64,000 nt of DNA from JAVBMJ01 sp031551275 (GTDB taxonomy: Bacteria > Bacteroidota > Bacteroidia > Bacteroidales > Rikenellaceae): the NCBI GenBank assembly GCA_031551275.1, contig JAVBNX010000018.1:19342-83341 (forward strand). Reading direction: 5' to 3'. The position numbers and the translations under genes were made by a program. Shown here in pieces: positions 1 through 7,969 of this stretch. Position 1 is the first letter of the stretch. Every line of letters starts with the position of its first letter. The notes beneath the pieces were generated by a model. That model saw only the letters and a list, made by a program, of their open reading frames with translations, made no database searches and was not told where the DNA came from.

Positions 1-291
1 GGGCTGGATATCTACAACCCGGTGCAGTTTACCGCCAAGGACATGGACCTGGCGGGATTGAAGCGCGACTTCGGGAAAGACCTGGTCTTCTGGGGCGGGG
101 GGATCGACACCCAGTCGACCCTGTGCAAGGGTACCCCCCAGCAGGTCTCGGACGAGATCAAGCGCATACTCGACATCATGGCCCCGGGCGGAGGCTTCGT
201 CTTCGCCCCGGTGCACAACATTCAGGACGACGTTTCGGCCGCCAACTTCTGGGCCATGTGGGACACGTTGCAGGAGTACGGAAAATATTAG
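1..291 (+). CDS. URO-D family protein, C-terminal part (5' end outside window)
   Basis: The reading frame is open from base 1 and ends with TAG; 96 residues are visible. They match the C-terminal end of the uroporphyrinogen decarboxylase / cobamide methyltransferase superfamily: an N-P-V-Q strand start, a K-x-x-F-G turn, the W-G-G-G-I-D-T-Q loop, and a final G-G-G-F-V-F-A-P-V-H-N-I-Q segment. In this superfamily true HemE makes coproporphyrinogen, whereas many Bacteroidota members beside sugar genes are probably corrinoid-linked methyltransferases. Lying 6 nt before a sugar-acid transporter and two lyases argues for the catabolic kind rather than heme synthesis, but that is inference. The active-site half is not in view. 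Confidence 0.8.
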   Translation, partial: GLDIYNPVQFTAKDMDLAGLKRDFGKDLVFWGGGIDTQSTLCKGTPQQVSDEIKRILDIMAPGGGFVFAPVHNIQDDVSAANFWAMWDTLQEYGKY

Positions 292-297
292 GATACC

Positions 298-1554
298 ATG
301 AAAAACTACCGCTGGACGATCTGCGCCCTGTTGTTCTTCGCCACCACGATCAACTACCTCGACAGGGCGGTGATCGGCCTGTTGAAAGAGACCTTGACCG
401 GGGAGTTCAACTGGAGCGAGAGCGACTACGGCAACATCATCATCTGTTTCCAGGTCGCCTACGCCGTTTCGCTGCTGGGCGTGGGCTGGATCATCGACAA
501 GGTGGGGACCAAACTGGGTTACACCCTTTCGATGATCGTCTGGAGCGTGGCCGCCGTCTTCCACGCCTTCGCGCGCGGGACTGTGGGCTTCGGCGCGGCA
601 AGGGCCATGCTGGGCGCGGGCGAGGCGGGTAACTTCCCCGCCGCCAACAAGACCGTGGCCGAGTGGTTCCCCTTGAAGGAGCGCGCCCTGGCCACCGGGA
701 TCTACAACTCGGGATCGACCATCGGGGCCATCGTCGCGCCGATCGCCGTGCCGTTCATCGCCATCCAGTGGGGATGGAAATGGGCCTTTATCGCCACGGG
801 TCTGATCGGGTTTATCTGGCTGGTCTTCTGGTTGCTTTGCTACCGCGCGCCGGACAAGGCGCAGGTGGAAGCCATGCAGGCCGAGCAACCCGAACCGGAG
901 GAGTCCACCGCCAAGGTAAGCTGGTTCAGGCTGTTGGGTTACAAGCAGACCTGGGCTTTCGTGGTGGGGAAATTCTTCTCCGACCCCGTCTGGTGGTTCT
1001 TTTTGTTCTGGCTTCCCGCCTTCCTTAAATCGGAGTACGGGCTGACCGGGATGCAGGTCTCGCTGCCCTTGATCGTGGTCTACGCCATCTCCTCGGTGGG
1101 GAGCGTGTTCGGCGGCTGGCTGCCCAAACGGATGATCGAGGCGGGCAGAAGCGAGTCGGGCTCACGCAAGACCTCGATGCTGGTCTACGCGTTGATCCCG
1201 CTCCTGGTGCTGGTGGCCCAATGGGCGGGACGGTTCAATATGTGGTACGCGATCATTATCATCGCGCTGGCTTGCGCGGCGCACTGCGCGTGGATGGCCA
1301 ATTTGTTCGCCACGGTCTCTGATATGTTCCCCAAGAAGGCCGTCGCCTCGGTAACGGGCATCGGCGGGATGGCCGGATCGGTGGGCGGGATCCTGATCGC
1401 CTGGGCCGCCGGTCTGCTCTTCGACCACTACAAGGCGATGGGCGATATCCGCGTGGGCTACGGGATCATGTTCATGGTCTGCGCAGTGGCCTACCTGATC
1501 GCCTGGCTGATCATGCATTTCCTGGTCCCGAAATACAAGCGCCTCGATATATGA
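298..1554 (+). CDS. MFS transporter, ACS family (hexuronate/galactonate-type)
   Basis: A 418-residue integral inner-membrane protein with about twelve hydrophobic segments. Family marks include N-Y-L-D-R-A-V-I near residue 19 and the G-E-A-G-N-F-P-A-A-N-K loop followed by W-F-P-L-K-E-R-A, typical of anion:cation symporters such as ExuT and DgoT that import hexuronates or aldonates with protons. It starts 6 nt after the URO-D gene and its stop overlaps the next start by four bases (ATGA), so the four genes from base 1 to 4758 look like one transcript. With two uronic-acid lyase-type enzymes downstream, the likely cargo is an unsaturated or free uronic acid. Exact substrate is inferred. Confidence 0.85.
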   Translation: MKNYRWTICALLFFATTINYLDRAVIGLLKETLTGEFNWSESDYGNIIICFQVAYAVSLLGVGWIIDKVGTKLGYTLSMIVWSVAAVFHAFARGTVGFGAARAMLGAGEAGNFPAANKTVAEWFPLKERALATGIYNSGSTIGAIVAPIAVPFIAIQWGWKWAFIATGLIGFIWLVFWLLCYRAPDKAQVEAMQAEQPEPEESTAKVSWFRLLGYKQTWAFVVGKFFSDPVWWFFLFWLPAFLKSEYGLTGMQVSLPLIVVYAISSVGSVFGGWLPKRMIEAGRSESGSRKTSMLVYALIPLLVLVAQWAGRFNMWYAIIIIALACAAHCAWMANLFATVSDMFPKKAVASVTGIGGMAGSVGGILIAWAAGLLFDHYKAMGDIRVGYGIMFMVCAVAYLIAWLIMHFLVPKYKRLDI

Positions 1555-2816
1555 AAAAGCTGATCTTTGCGGCGGTCGGTTTGTTGGCGGCCGCCTGCTG
1601 CCGGGTTGCTGAACCGAAGCCCGAACCGGGCGCGTTTTGCGTGAACATCCCCGCGGAGCATCCCCGGATGGTTTTGAACAAGGCTGAGTTGGAAGCCCTT
1701 AAAGCGCATGTCGCCTCGGCGGAACAGCCCTGGAAAGGCGCGTGGGAAAACCTGCAGGCCACGGTCGAAAAGTACGCTTCCGACGAGTGGCAGCCCGATG
1801 TGTACATGGGCGACAACACGATGGATTACTACAAAGCCCTGATGCGGGACGGGGACGCGGCACGCGATCTGGCGATCGCCTACTGGGTCTCCGGCGAGGA
1901 GAGGTACGCCCGAAAAGGGGCGGCGATCCTCGCGGCCTGGCTGCCCAAAGAGGGTGCGCTGCCCGGCACGGCCTTCGATATGGAGGTCAACTACCCCAAC
2001 CTGGGGATGCTGACCGGGCGGAGTATTTTTCCGTACCTCTACGCCTACGATCTGTTGAAAGGGGCGGGTAAGATCCCCGCCGGGGCGGATGCCAGGCTCG
2101 AGGAGTGGCTGCGCAGCCGCGTGGAGTACGTCAAGCAAGGCTCCCTGCGTTGGCGCGACAGCAACTACTTTGACCGCCAATGGTACCAGAACCACCTGGT
2201 GGCCGACGCGATGGGCCTGATGGCGATCGCCGTGACCCTGAGGGACAGCGCGCTGATGCAGTATGCGGTCGACTCGCCCATCAACGAAAGGGACGTTAAG
2301 GAGTTGGTCTCCGGAATAATCCTGATGGAGGGCCAGCCAAAATACTACCGCGAGCCGGGCGACTGGCCCACCCAAACGGGCGAGATCGCCGACCGCTACC
2401 GCCATTTCGCCATAGGCGGACATTACAAAGATTATGTAACTTTGCCCGACCGGGGACTGCAATACTGCGGGCTTTCGTCGAGCCTGCTGCTCTCCATCGC
2501 CGAGATGGGACGGCACAACGGGATCGACGTCTACCAATACGTCGCGCCCGAGGGGGAGAACCTCAAGCTGCCGATGCTGTTCTATTCGGAGTTCTACATC
2601 ACGCACGATTCGTCGGTCAACGGCGGGTTCTATGCCGGGGAGGACGACTGGATCAACGCTGGGGACGCCGACACGTGGGAGATGTGGGAGGTGGCCAATA
2701 AACGGTGGCCCGGCGAGGAAAAATTCCGCGAAGTGTTGCGCGTCAACCGGGGGAATTACCTTTCGATGCACCAACTGGGGCCGGTTTCGCTGACCCATGC
2801 GGAAAAAATAGATTAA
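1551..2816 (+). CDS. Alginate-lyase-family lipoprotein (PL38-like), first of tandem pair
   Basis: A 421-residue exported protein. A short hydrophobic signal ends in L-A-A-A-C (Cys16 or Cys17), so it is probably a lipoprotein. The rest is an alpha/alpha-toroid alginate-lyase-type domain with a W-Y-Q-N-H-L-V-A segment (Asn214-His215), D-R-Y-R-H-F (Tyr283, His285) and G-L-Q-Y-C-G-L-S (Tyr305), the kind of Asn/His/Tyr set used for beta-elimination in uronate lyases. It shares well over half its residues with the next gene over about 390 positions and lacks that gene's C-terminal domain. Start chosen at the ATGA overlap with the transporter. Alginate, glucuronan or another uronan could be the substrate; the sequence does not decide. 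Confidence 0.8.
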   Translation: MKKLIFAAVGLLAAACCRVAEPKPEPGAFCVNIPAEHPRMVLNKAELEALKAHVASAEQPWKGAWENLQATVEKYASDEWQPDVYMGDNTMDYYKALMRDGDAARDLAIAYWVSGEERYARKGAAILAAWLPKEGALPGTAFDMEVNYPNLGMLTGRSIFPYLYAYDLLKGAGKIPAGADARLEEWLRSRVEYVKQGSLRWRDSNYFDRQWYQNHLVADAMGLMAIAVTLRDSALMQYAVDSPINERDVKELVSGIILMEGQPKYYREPGDWPTQTGEIADRYRHFAIGGHYKDYVTLPDRGLQYCGLSSSLLLSIAEMGRHNGIDVYQYVAPEGENLKLPMLFYSEFYITHDSSVNGGFYAGEDDWINAGDADTWEMWEVANKRWPGEEKFREVLRVNRGNYLSMHQLGPVSLTHAEKID

Positions 2817-2817
2817 A

Positions 2818-4758
2818 ATGAAAAAAATCCTTTTGCTGTTGTGCCTTTTGGCCGGGATGAAGGCCTTCGGGGCCTTTCCGGAGCGTCCACGGTTGGTCCT
2901 TTCGGCCTCGGACCTGGTGGAGTTGAGAGAGCATGTGGAGTCGGAGAAGCAGCCCTGGAAATGGGCCTGGGAGAACCTGCAAAAGGATGCCGAGCGGTAT
3001 ATGGCGGAGAAATTCCAGCCCATGCCCTACTTCGGGCCCGACAGCAAAAAGTGCTACGACGTTTTGATGCGGGACGCCTACGCGGCCCGCGACCTGGCCA
3101 TCGCCTATTACGCCTCGGGCGAGAAGCGCTACGCCGAAAAGGCCGCCATGATCCTGGCCGCGTGGCTGCCCAGGGAGGGCCCCCTGCCCGGGACGGCGTT
3201 CGATCCCGAGTTGAACTACTCGAGCCTGGGGATGCTTGCCGCCCGCTCGATCTTCCCCTACCTCTACGCCTACGACCTGTTGAAAGGGGGCGGCATGATC
3301 CCCGAGGGGGCCGATGCGAGGCTGGAGGAGTGGTTGAGAAGCCGTGCGGAGCAAATCCGCGAGGGAGCCCGCCGGTGGAAGGATAACGACTACTTCGATA
3401 AGCAGTATTACCAGAACCACATCGTCGCCGACGCGATGGGCCTGATGGCGATCGGGATCACTTTGGGCGACGAACAGATGGTCCGGTACGCGGTCGACTC
3501 GCCCGGGAACGAGCGCGATCTGAAAGATTTGATCGCCGGGATCATCCTGATGGAGGGCGAGAAACCCTACTACCGCGAGCCGGGCGACTGGCCCGTGCAG
3601 ACGGGCGAGATCGCCGACCGCTACCGCCACTTCGAGATCGGGGGGCACTACAAGGACTATGTGACCAAGCCCAACCGGGGGCTGCAGTACTGCGGGCTCT
3701 CGACCACGCTGTTGATGATCGCCGCCGAGATGGGGCGTTTGAACGGGATCGACCTGTGGGGCTATGTCGCCCCGGGGGGCGAAACGCTGCGCCTGCCGTT
3801 GGAGTTCTACTCGGGATTCTATTACCTGAAAAGCGATACGATCCAGGGCGGGTTCTACACCGGGGAGAAACCCTGGATCAACGGCAACGAGTCGTGCACC
3901 TGGACGATGTGGGAGGTGGGCAACAAGCGCCTGCCCGGCGAAAAGAAATTCGAGGCGGTCCTGGAGGCCAACCGGGGCGGGAAGTATATGCCCCTGCATT
4001 TGCTGGGCCCCGTGGCGTTGACCCACGCCGTGGCCCTGACTCCGGAGCAGGAGATGGCTGCCCTCAAATTGCTTCCCTGGAAGACAACCTTTGAGGACGG
4101 TATGAGAGGCGATTGGCAGGAGAAATGGCATCTGGATGGCGAGGTCGGGACGGTAAAAACCTCGCCCAAAGGGCTGGAAATGAAGGCCGGGCCCCAGGAG
4201 AAGAACAACGCCGACCACATGGTTTTGTGGGCCAAACCGGAGTTCAAGGGCCCCGTCAGGATCGAATACGACTTTACCCGGTTGGATAAATCGAAGGCCG
4301 GGACGGTCAATATCATCTACCTGATGGCCACCGGAAGCGGCCAGGGCCCCTACAAGGAGGATATTTTCGAATGGAACGACCTGCGCAAAGTCCCCGCGAT
4401 GGCTACCTATTTCGACCACATGAACGCCTACCACATCAGCTACGCGACCGTGGACCCGGAGGGCAGCTACGTACGTGCGCGCAGATATATGCCCCTGCTG
4501 AACAAGGGATTGAACGGCACGGCTTTAACGCCCGAGTACATCCATGCCGATATGTTCAAGCCCGGCGTGAAGTACCACATCACAGTCATCCAACACGGCG
4601 ACAGGCTCTTTCTGGAGGCGACCGGCAAGGGGAAGACCGAGCTCTTCTGGTTCGATACCTCGACCCTGCCGCCTTTGGACCGCGGGCGCGTAGGCCTGCG
4701 GTTGATGTGGACGCGCAACTCGCTCTTCTCGGATTTCTCGGTCGGAACGCTGGAATAA
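2818..4758 (+). CDS. Two-domain lyase: alginate-lyase-like domain plus DUF1961 domain
   Basis: 646 residues. A signal peptide (about residues 1-19, no clear lipobox) precedes an alginate-lyase-type toroid (about 25-410) with Asn200-His201 in Y-Y-Q-N-H-I-V-A and Tyr269/His271 in D-R-Y-R-H-F. From about residue 420 a beta-sandwich region resembles DUF1961/YesU proteins of rhamnogalacturonan loci: segments W-A-K-P-E-F-K-G-P and Y-D-F-T-R-L-D, ending L-R-L-M-W-T-R-N-S-L. The N-terminal domain is a tandem duplicate of the preceding gene (1 nt gap), so the pair may divide one substrate between a tethered and a soluble or glycan-binding form. Substrate unknown. A strong terminator hairpin follows directly. 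Confidence 0.8.
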   Translation: MKKILLLLCLLAGMKAFGAFPERPRLVLSASDLVELREHVESEKQPWKWAWENLQKDAERYMAEKFQPMPYFGPDSKKCYDVLMRDAYAARDLAIAYYASGEKRYAEKAAMILAAWLPREGPLPGTAFDPELNYSSLGMLAARSIFPYLYAYDLLKGGGMIPEGADARLEEWLRSRAEQIREGARRWKDNDYFDKQYYQNHIVADAMGLMAIGITLGDEQMVRYAVDSPGNERDLKDLIAGIILMEGEKPYYREPGDWPVQTGEIADRYRHFEIGGHYKDYVTKPNRGLQYCGLSTTLLMIAAEMGRLNGIDLWGYVAPGGETLRLPLEFYSGFYYLKSDTIQGGFYTGEKPWINGNESCTWTMWEVGNKRLPGEKKFEAVLEANRGGKYMPLHLLGPVALTHAVALTPEQEMAALKLLPWKTTFEDGMRGDWQEKWHLDGEVGTVKTSPKGLEMKAGPQEKNNADHMVLWAKPEFKGPVRIEYDFTRLDKSKAGTVNIIYLMATGSGQGPYKEDIFEWNDLRKVPAMATYFDHMNAYHISYATVDPEGSYVRARRYMPLLNKGLNGTALTPEYIHADMFKPGVKYHITVIQHGDRLFLEATGKGKTELFWFDTSTLPPLDRGRVGLRLMWTRNSLFSDFSVGTLE

Positions 4759-4764
4759 AATAAA

Positions 4765-4789
4765 GAAGGGAGCCTCAAAGGCTCCCTTC
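4765..4789. terminator. Bidirectional intrinsic terminator
   Basis: An 11-bp perfect stem (4765-4775 with 4779-4789, loop CAA) lies between two convergent genes, 6 nt after the lyase stop and 4 nt before the methyltransferase stop. An A-rich run precedes it on the plus strand, giving a T-rich tail for minus-strand transcripts. Confidence 0.75.
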
Positions 4790-4793
4790 CCGG

Positions 4794-5567
4794 TTACAGT
4801 TTCCTGCCTATGTAGAACACATAGCCGTAAAACTCCTTGTATTTGTGGTAGAGTCCCATTTCATGGCGTTGGCTGGCGATCAGCGACTCGGCGGTGGGAT
4901 TTCCTGCGTATTTCTTCAGGAAGATCTCCTGCGCGGCCGCCTGCGGGGCGTAGAAATCCTCGGTCCAGCAGCTCTCCGGCAGGATAAAGTGCGCGACCGG
5001 GACATACCCCGCCCGTTGCATCTGGGCGACGTTGTCGGGGATCGTCGTGATCAGGGGGTAGGAGTCCATCCAGAACTTTTCGATCTCGGCGGGACGCTCG
5101 GCCGTAAACCACGACGCCTCGGTCACGGCGACGTAGCCGCCGGGTTTGAGCATGCGCCGCCACTCGGTCAGGCCCCTCTCGAAGCCGATGTTGTAGATCG
5201 CGCCCTCCGACCAGATCAGGTCCAGCTCTTCATCCCCGAAGGAGAGGTCGTCCATCGAGCCGACCACGCCCTGCACCCTGTCTTGGAGGCCCAGGGCGGC
5301 GGCGTTCGCGTTGAACCGGTCGATAAAGGCGGGGAACAGGTCGATGCCGGTAATATGTCCCTGGACGTGCTGCGCCAGGGTCATGGTCTGGCCGCCCGTG
5401 CCGCAGCCGATATCGGCGATGCGGGATTGGGGAGTCAGGTTATCGATGTATTCCAGCGCCCTGAGGGTCATTTCGGGGCTTCCCGGGCCTTGGCGTTCAA
5501 CGCCTGAGAAGTATTCGCAGATCAGGTTGAAGTCGAAATCGTGAACGGTTTTATATTCGTTTTCCAT
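4794..5567 (-). CDS. Class I SAM-dependent methyltransferase
   Basis: 257 residues, soluble, no signal. Motif I is D-I-G-C-G-T-G-G-Q-T near residue 53, followed by G-I-D-L-F-P (motif II acidic residue) and M-L-K-P-G-G-Y (post-motif strand), the order of Rossmann-fold small-molecule methyltransferases of the UbiE/Methyltransf_11 type. The substrate cannot be read from sequence. It is convergent with the lyase operon and separated from the upstream minus-strand glycosidase-like gene by about 180 nt that carries a terminator and a possible promoter, so it is probably its own unit. Confidence 0.8.
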   Translation of the reverse strand: MENEYKTVHDFDFNLICEYFSGVERQGPGSPEMTLRALEYIDNLTPQSRIADIGCGTGGQTMTLAQHVQGHITGIDLFPAFIDRFNANAAALGLQDRVQGVVGSMDDLSFGDEELDLIWSEGAIYNIGFERGLTEWRRMLKPGGYVAVTEASWFTAERPAEIEKFWMDSYPLITTIPDNVAQMQRAGYVPVAHFILPESCWTEDFYAPQAAAQEIFLKKYAGNPTAESLIASQRHEMGLYHKYKEFYGYVFYIGRKL

Positions 5568-5604
5568 TGTTGTTTTTCGTTGAAAATCAATAATAAAAAG
5601 AGTG

Positions 5605-5624
5605 CCCGGAAAGAGAATTCCGGG
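5605..5624 (-). terminator. Terminator of the glycosidase-like gene
   Basis: Stem CCCGGAA/TTCCGGG (5605-5611 with 5618-5624). On the minus strand it is followed by CACTCTTTTTATTATT, a T-rich tail, fitting termination of the transcript from 7905. Confidence 0.5.
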
Positions 5625-5726
5625 AAAAACGAAAGGGACAATCCGAAAGTTTAATGCTTCACGGATTGTTTACAACACCGAATCCGAATATAGGAAGAGG
5701 GTAAACATCCAAGGGTTTTAGTACTG

Positions 5727-5734
5727 CAAAGGTA
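5727..5734 (-). promoter_or_regulatory. Possible -7 promoter box for the methyltransferase gene
   Basis: The minus strand reads TACCTTTG, an exact match to the Bacteroidota TAnnTTTG box. No TTTG box stands at the usual 19-21 nt spacing. It would give a leader of about 150 nt, which contains the hairpin at 5605-5624, so initiation here is uncertain. Confidence 0.3.
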
Positions 5735-5748
5735 AGCAAAGTTTCTGG

Positions 5749-7905
5749 TTACAGCATCGGTCTGAGGTTTTCCCACTTCACATCCCAGTTGCCGTCCTGC
5801 GGGAAGCCGGGGTTGGGGATGGCCGGCGCACCCGTCCATCCGGCGCACATCATCGCCACCGTGGCCAGGGTCCCGCCGTTGCCCGAGATGGAGATACGCA
5901 TGGCAGGACTGTTGTAGTTGTGCCCGTTGGGCTTGTACTGGTTGGCGGACTCCTCTTTCAGCAGGGCCTCGAGGGCCGTTTCGGGCTGGTTCAACCGTAT
6001 GGCGCACATGGCGGTCATCGGATAGTCCCATCCCCAGGTCGAGGGCCAGTTCCAGTTTTGCATGACCCAGCCCAACGTGTTGCGCATCACGGCGGTGTCC
6101 ACCAAAGGGGTCTGGGGCAGCACGCCGAAGGCGGACAGTACGCTCATGTGGTCCGAGGTAAAACGCTCGTCCTGGTAGGTCTGGGGGACCGACTCGGCGG
6201 CGAGGTAGAGCCCGTCCTTTTGGGCCAGGGGGGAGAGTTTGGATAGGACCTCGTCCCATTTCTTCTCGCGGGGCAGGCCCATCCTTTCACGCCATTGCTG
6301 CGCGAGGTCCAGCGCGTAATGCCAGTAGGCCAGCTCGTAGGGCGGGTTGACGGTCTCCTCGGGGGTCAGGCTCTCCTGCGCGGGGATCACGCCCTTGAGG
6401 ATATAGCGGTCGGCTTGGGGATCGTAATCGGCAAAATCGGCCATGAATGCCGCCGTTTCAAAGACGATGTCCTTGTATTTTTCAAGCGTCTCGGGGGTCG
6501 GGTCGGCGCGGTACAACAACTCGGCGAAGTACAAGGGATGCGGCTGCTGCCAGATCAGGAACGAGGAGATGTAGGAGGGCGACTCGCCCGCCCAGGGATC
6601 GGTCATCTTCATCCACCTGACCCCTTCGAAGCCCTGCCTTCGGGCGATCTCCCGCGCTGCGGGCATGGCAGACCCGTACCAGGGCATGATTCCGGCCAAA
6701 CGTTCGGGACGGTTCCACAGCGCGTAGTGGATGCCGTGCCACCACGTCATCTCGAGGTGGAACTTGCCGAACCAGGAGTTGTAGCACAAGGCGGTCTCCT
6801 GGGGCGGCATCGACCCGGAATTCATCGCGGCGGTAATGTATTGCGAGAGCACGACGCGCCGCTCCAGTTCTTTGGCCCTCGGATCCTTGCAGGCGGAAAA
6901 GTCGACCGCCCCGCCGCTCTTCCAGAAAGTTTCCCAGCTTTTGGCGCAGGCCTTTTGATCCGCGTTGAAACCGGCGGGAGAGGCTGTCGCGGCCGGGGGT
7001 TCGGGTGCGAATTCGCACGTAAAGGCGATCACATCGCCCGAGAGGGCCGAGAGGCGGAATTTGTGGAGCTCGGGCTGCGTAAGCTCGCAGTCGCCCTGCC
7101 AGCAGATCCGGATATAGTAGGCCGTCGTGTCGAGGGTGTGCTCGATCAGGGCTTGCCCTTTGTCCTGTTTTACGACGCGGGAGGTGTGCTTTTCAGGGCT
7201 GTCCCAGTCGCACGCGTCGTCGGAGTGCAGGCCCGTGGGGTAGGGCAGGCTCAGATCGACGGACATCGCCCCTTCCGATACCCTTTGGGAGCGGACCCGC
7301 GCGGCGATCCGGTCGTTGTCGGGACTGCACAGGGTGGTTACCTCGGTGGGTACGCCGCAAACCTGATAGCTGCTCGTGATCTCCCCGCGCCACATATCCA
7401 GCGTCTGGTCGATATCGGTAACCTGCTCCGGGGTAACTTTCGCCCCGTTGTCGGCGACCATATGCAGCCCGACAAGCCCTAAGTGAAGCCTGTGGGGGTT
7501 GGTGCGGAACCACCGCCCCGCGCCCTGCCCGCCTGTGGGATCGGCTGCGTCGAACTCGGGAGCCAAACGGAAATCGAAGTAGGCGTAAGGCTCCTCGCGT
7601 CCCCGGAAATTGTAGTTTTTAAGGTACTGGTCGGGCGTGTAGTGCATCACGTCAGGGAAGGAGTGCCAGCCCCACTCCGACATCGTGCCCAGGCAAACGC
7701 CCTGTTGGTAGAGCTCAGGGAAAGTCTGTAGCCCCGTGGCGTCGACCGTCATGGCGAAGGCCCCGTTGCCCACCGTGAGCGACGAGTAAGGCTCGAATCC
7801 GGTTATGTGGGGGTTATTGCGCGTGACCAGGGCATGGCGGTCGATCTTCCCGCTGCCGCACGCCGCTAAAAAGAGCGTCAAGGCGAAAAGGACTATTTTT
7901 TTCAT
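5749..7905 (-). CDS. Six-hairpin glycosidase-like lipoprotein
   Basis: 718 residues with a clean lipoprotein signal (L-A-A-C, Cys16). The N-terminal third looks like a beta-sandwich (S-L-T-V-G-N-G-A-F-A-M-T-V-D, then T-F-P-E-L). The second half is alpha-helical with conserved aromatic-acid motifs: G-K-F-H-L-E-M-T-W-W-H-G-I-H-Y-A-L-W (around residue 370), P-A-Q-E-S-L and P-S-T-W-G-W-D-Y-P-M. This arrangement resembles GH65/GH95-type (alpha/alpha)6 glycosidases, with the E-M-T-W-W-H and Q-E-S segments as candidate active-site regions. The exact family and substrate are not recognised. It lies between the lyase locus and the fimbrillin operon, on the opposite strand from the lyases. Confidence 0.7.
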   Translation of the reverse strand: MKKIVLFALTLFLAACGSGKIDRHALVTRNNPHITGFEPYSSLTVGNGAFAMTVDATGLQTFPELYQQGVCLGTMSEWGWHSFPDVMHYTPDQYLKNYNFRGREEPYAYFDFRLAPEFDAADPTGGQGAGRWFRTNPHRLHLGLVGLHMVADNGAKVTPEQVTDIDQTLDMWRGEITSSYQVCGVPTEVTTLCSPDNDRIAARVRSQRVSEGAMSVDLSLPYPTGLHSDDACDWDSPEKHTSRVVKQDKGQALIEHTLDTTAYYIRICWQGDCELTQPELHKFRLSALSGDVIAFTCEFAPEPPAATASPAGFNADQKACAKSWETFWKSGGAVDFSACKDPRAKELERRVVLSQYITAAMNSGSMPPQETALCYNSWFGKFHLEMTWWHGIHYALWNRPERLAGIMPWYGSAMPAAREIARRQGFEGVRWMKMTDPWAGESPSYISSFLIWQQPHPLYFAELLYRADPTPETLEKYKDIVFETAAFMADFADYDPQADRYILKGVIPAQESLTPEETVNPPYELAYWHYALDLAQQWRERMGLPREKKWDEVLSKLSPLAQKDGLYLAAESVPQTYQDERFTSDHMSVLSAFGVLPQTPLVDTAVMRNTLGWVMQNWNWPSTWGWDYPMTAMCAIRLNQPETALEALLKEESANQYKPNGHNYNSPAMRISISGNGGTLATVAMMCAGWTGAPAIPNPGFPQDGNWDVKWENLRPML

Positions 7906-7923
7906 AGGTCCGGATTGTAAAAA

Positions 7924-7945
7924 GGGAAGGCTTTTGGGCCTTCCC
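7924..7945 (-). terminator. Terminator of the fimbrillin/GLUG operon
   Basis: Stem GGGAAGGC/GCCTTCCC (7924-7931 with 7938-7945, loop TTTTGG), read on the minus strand and followed by TTTTTACAATCC. It lies 24 nt past the stop of the last operon gene. Confidence 0.75.
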
Positions 7946-7969
7946 CGTTGTTTTTATGCGTTGAAAAGC

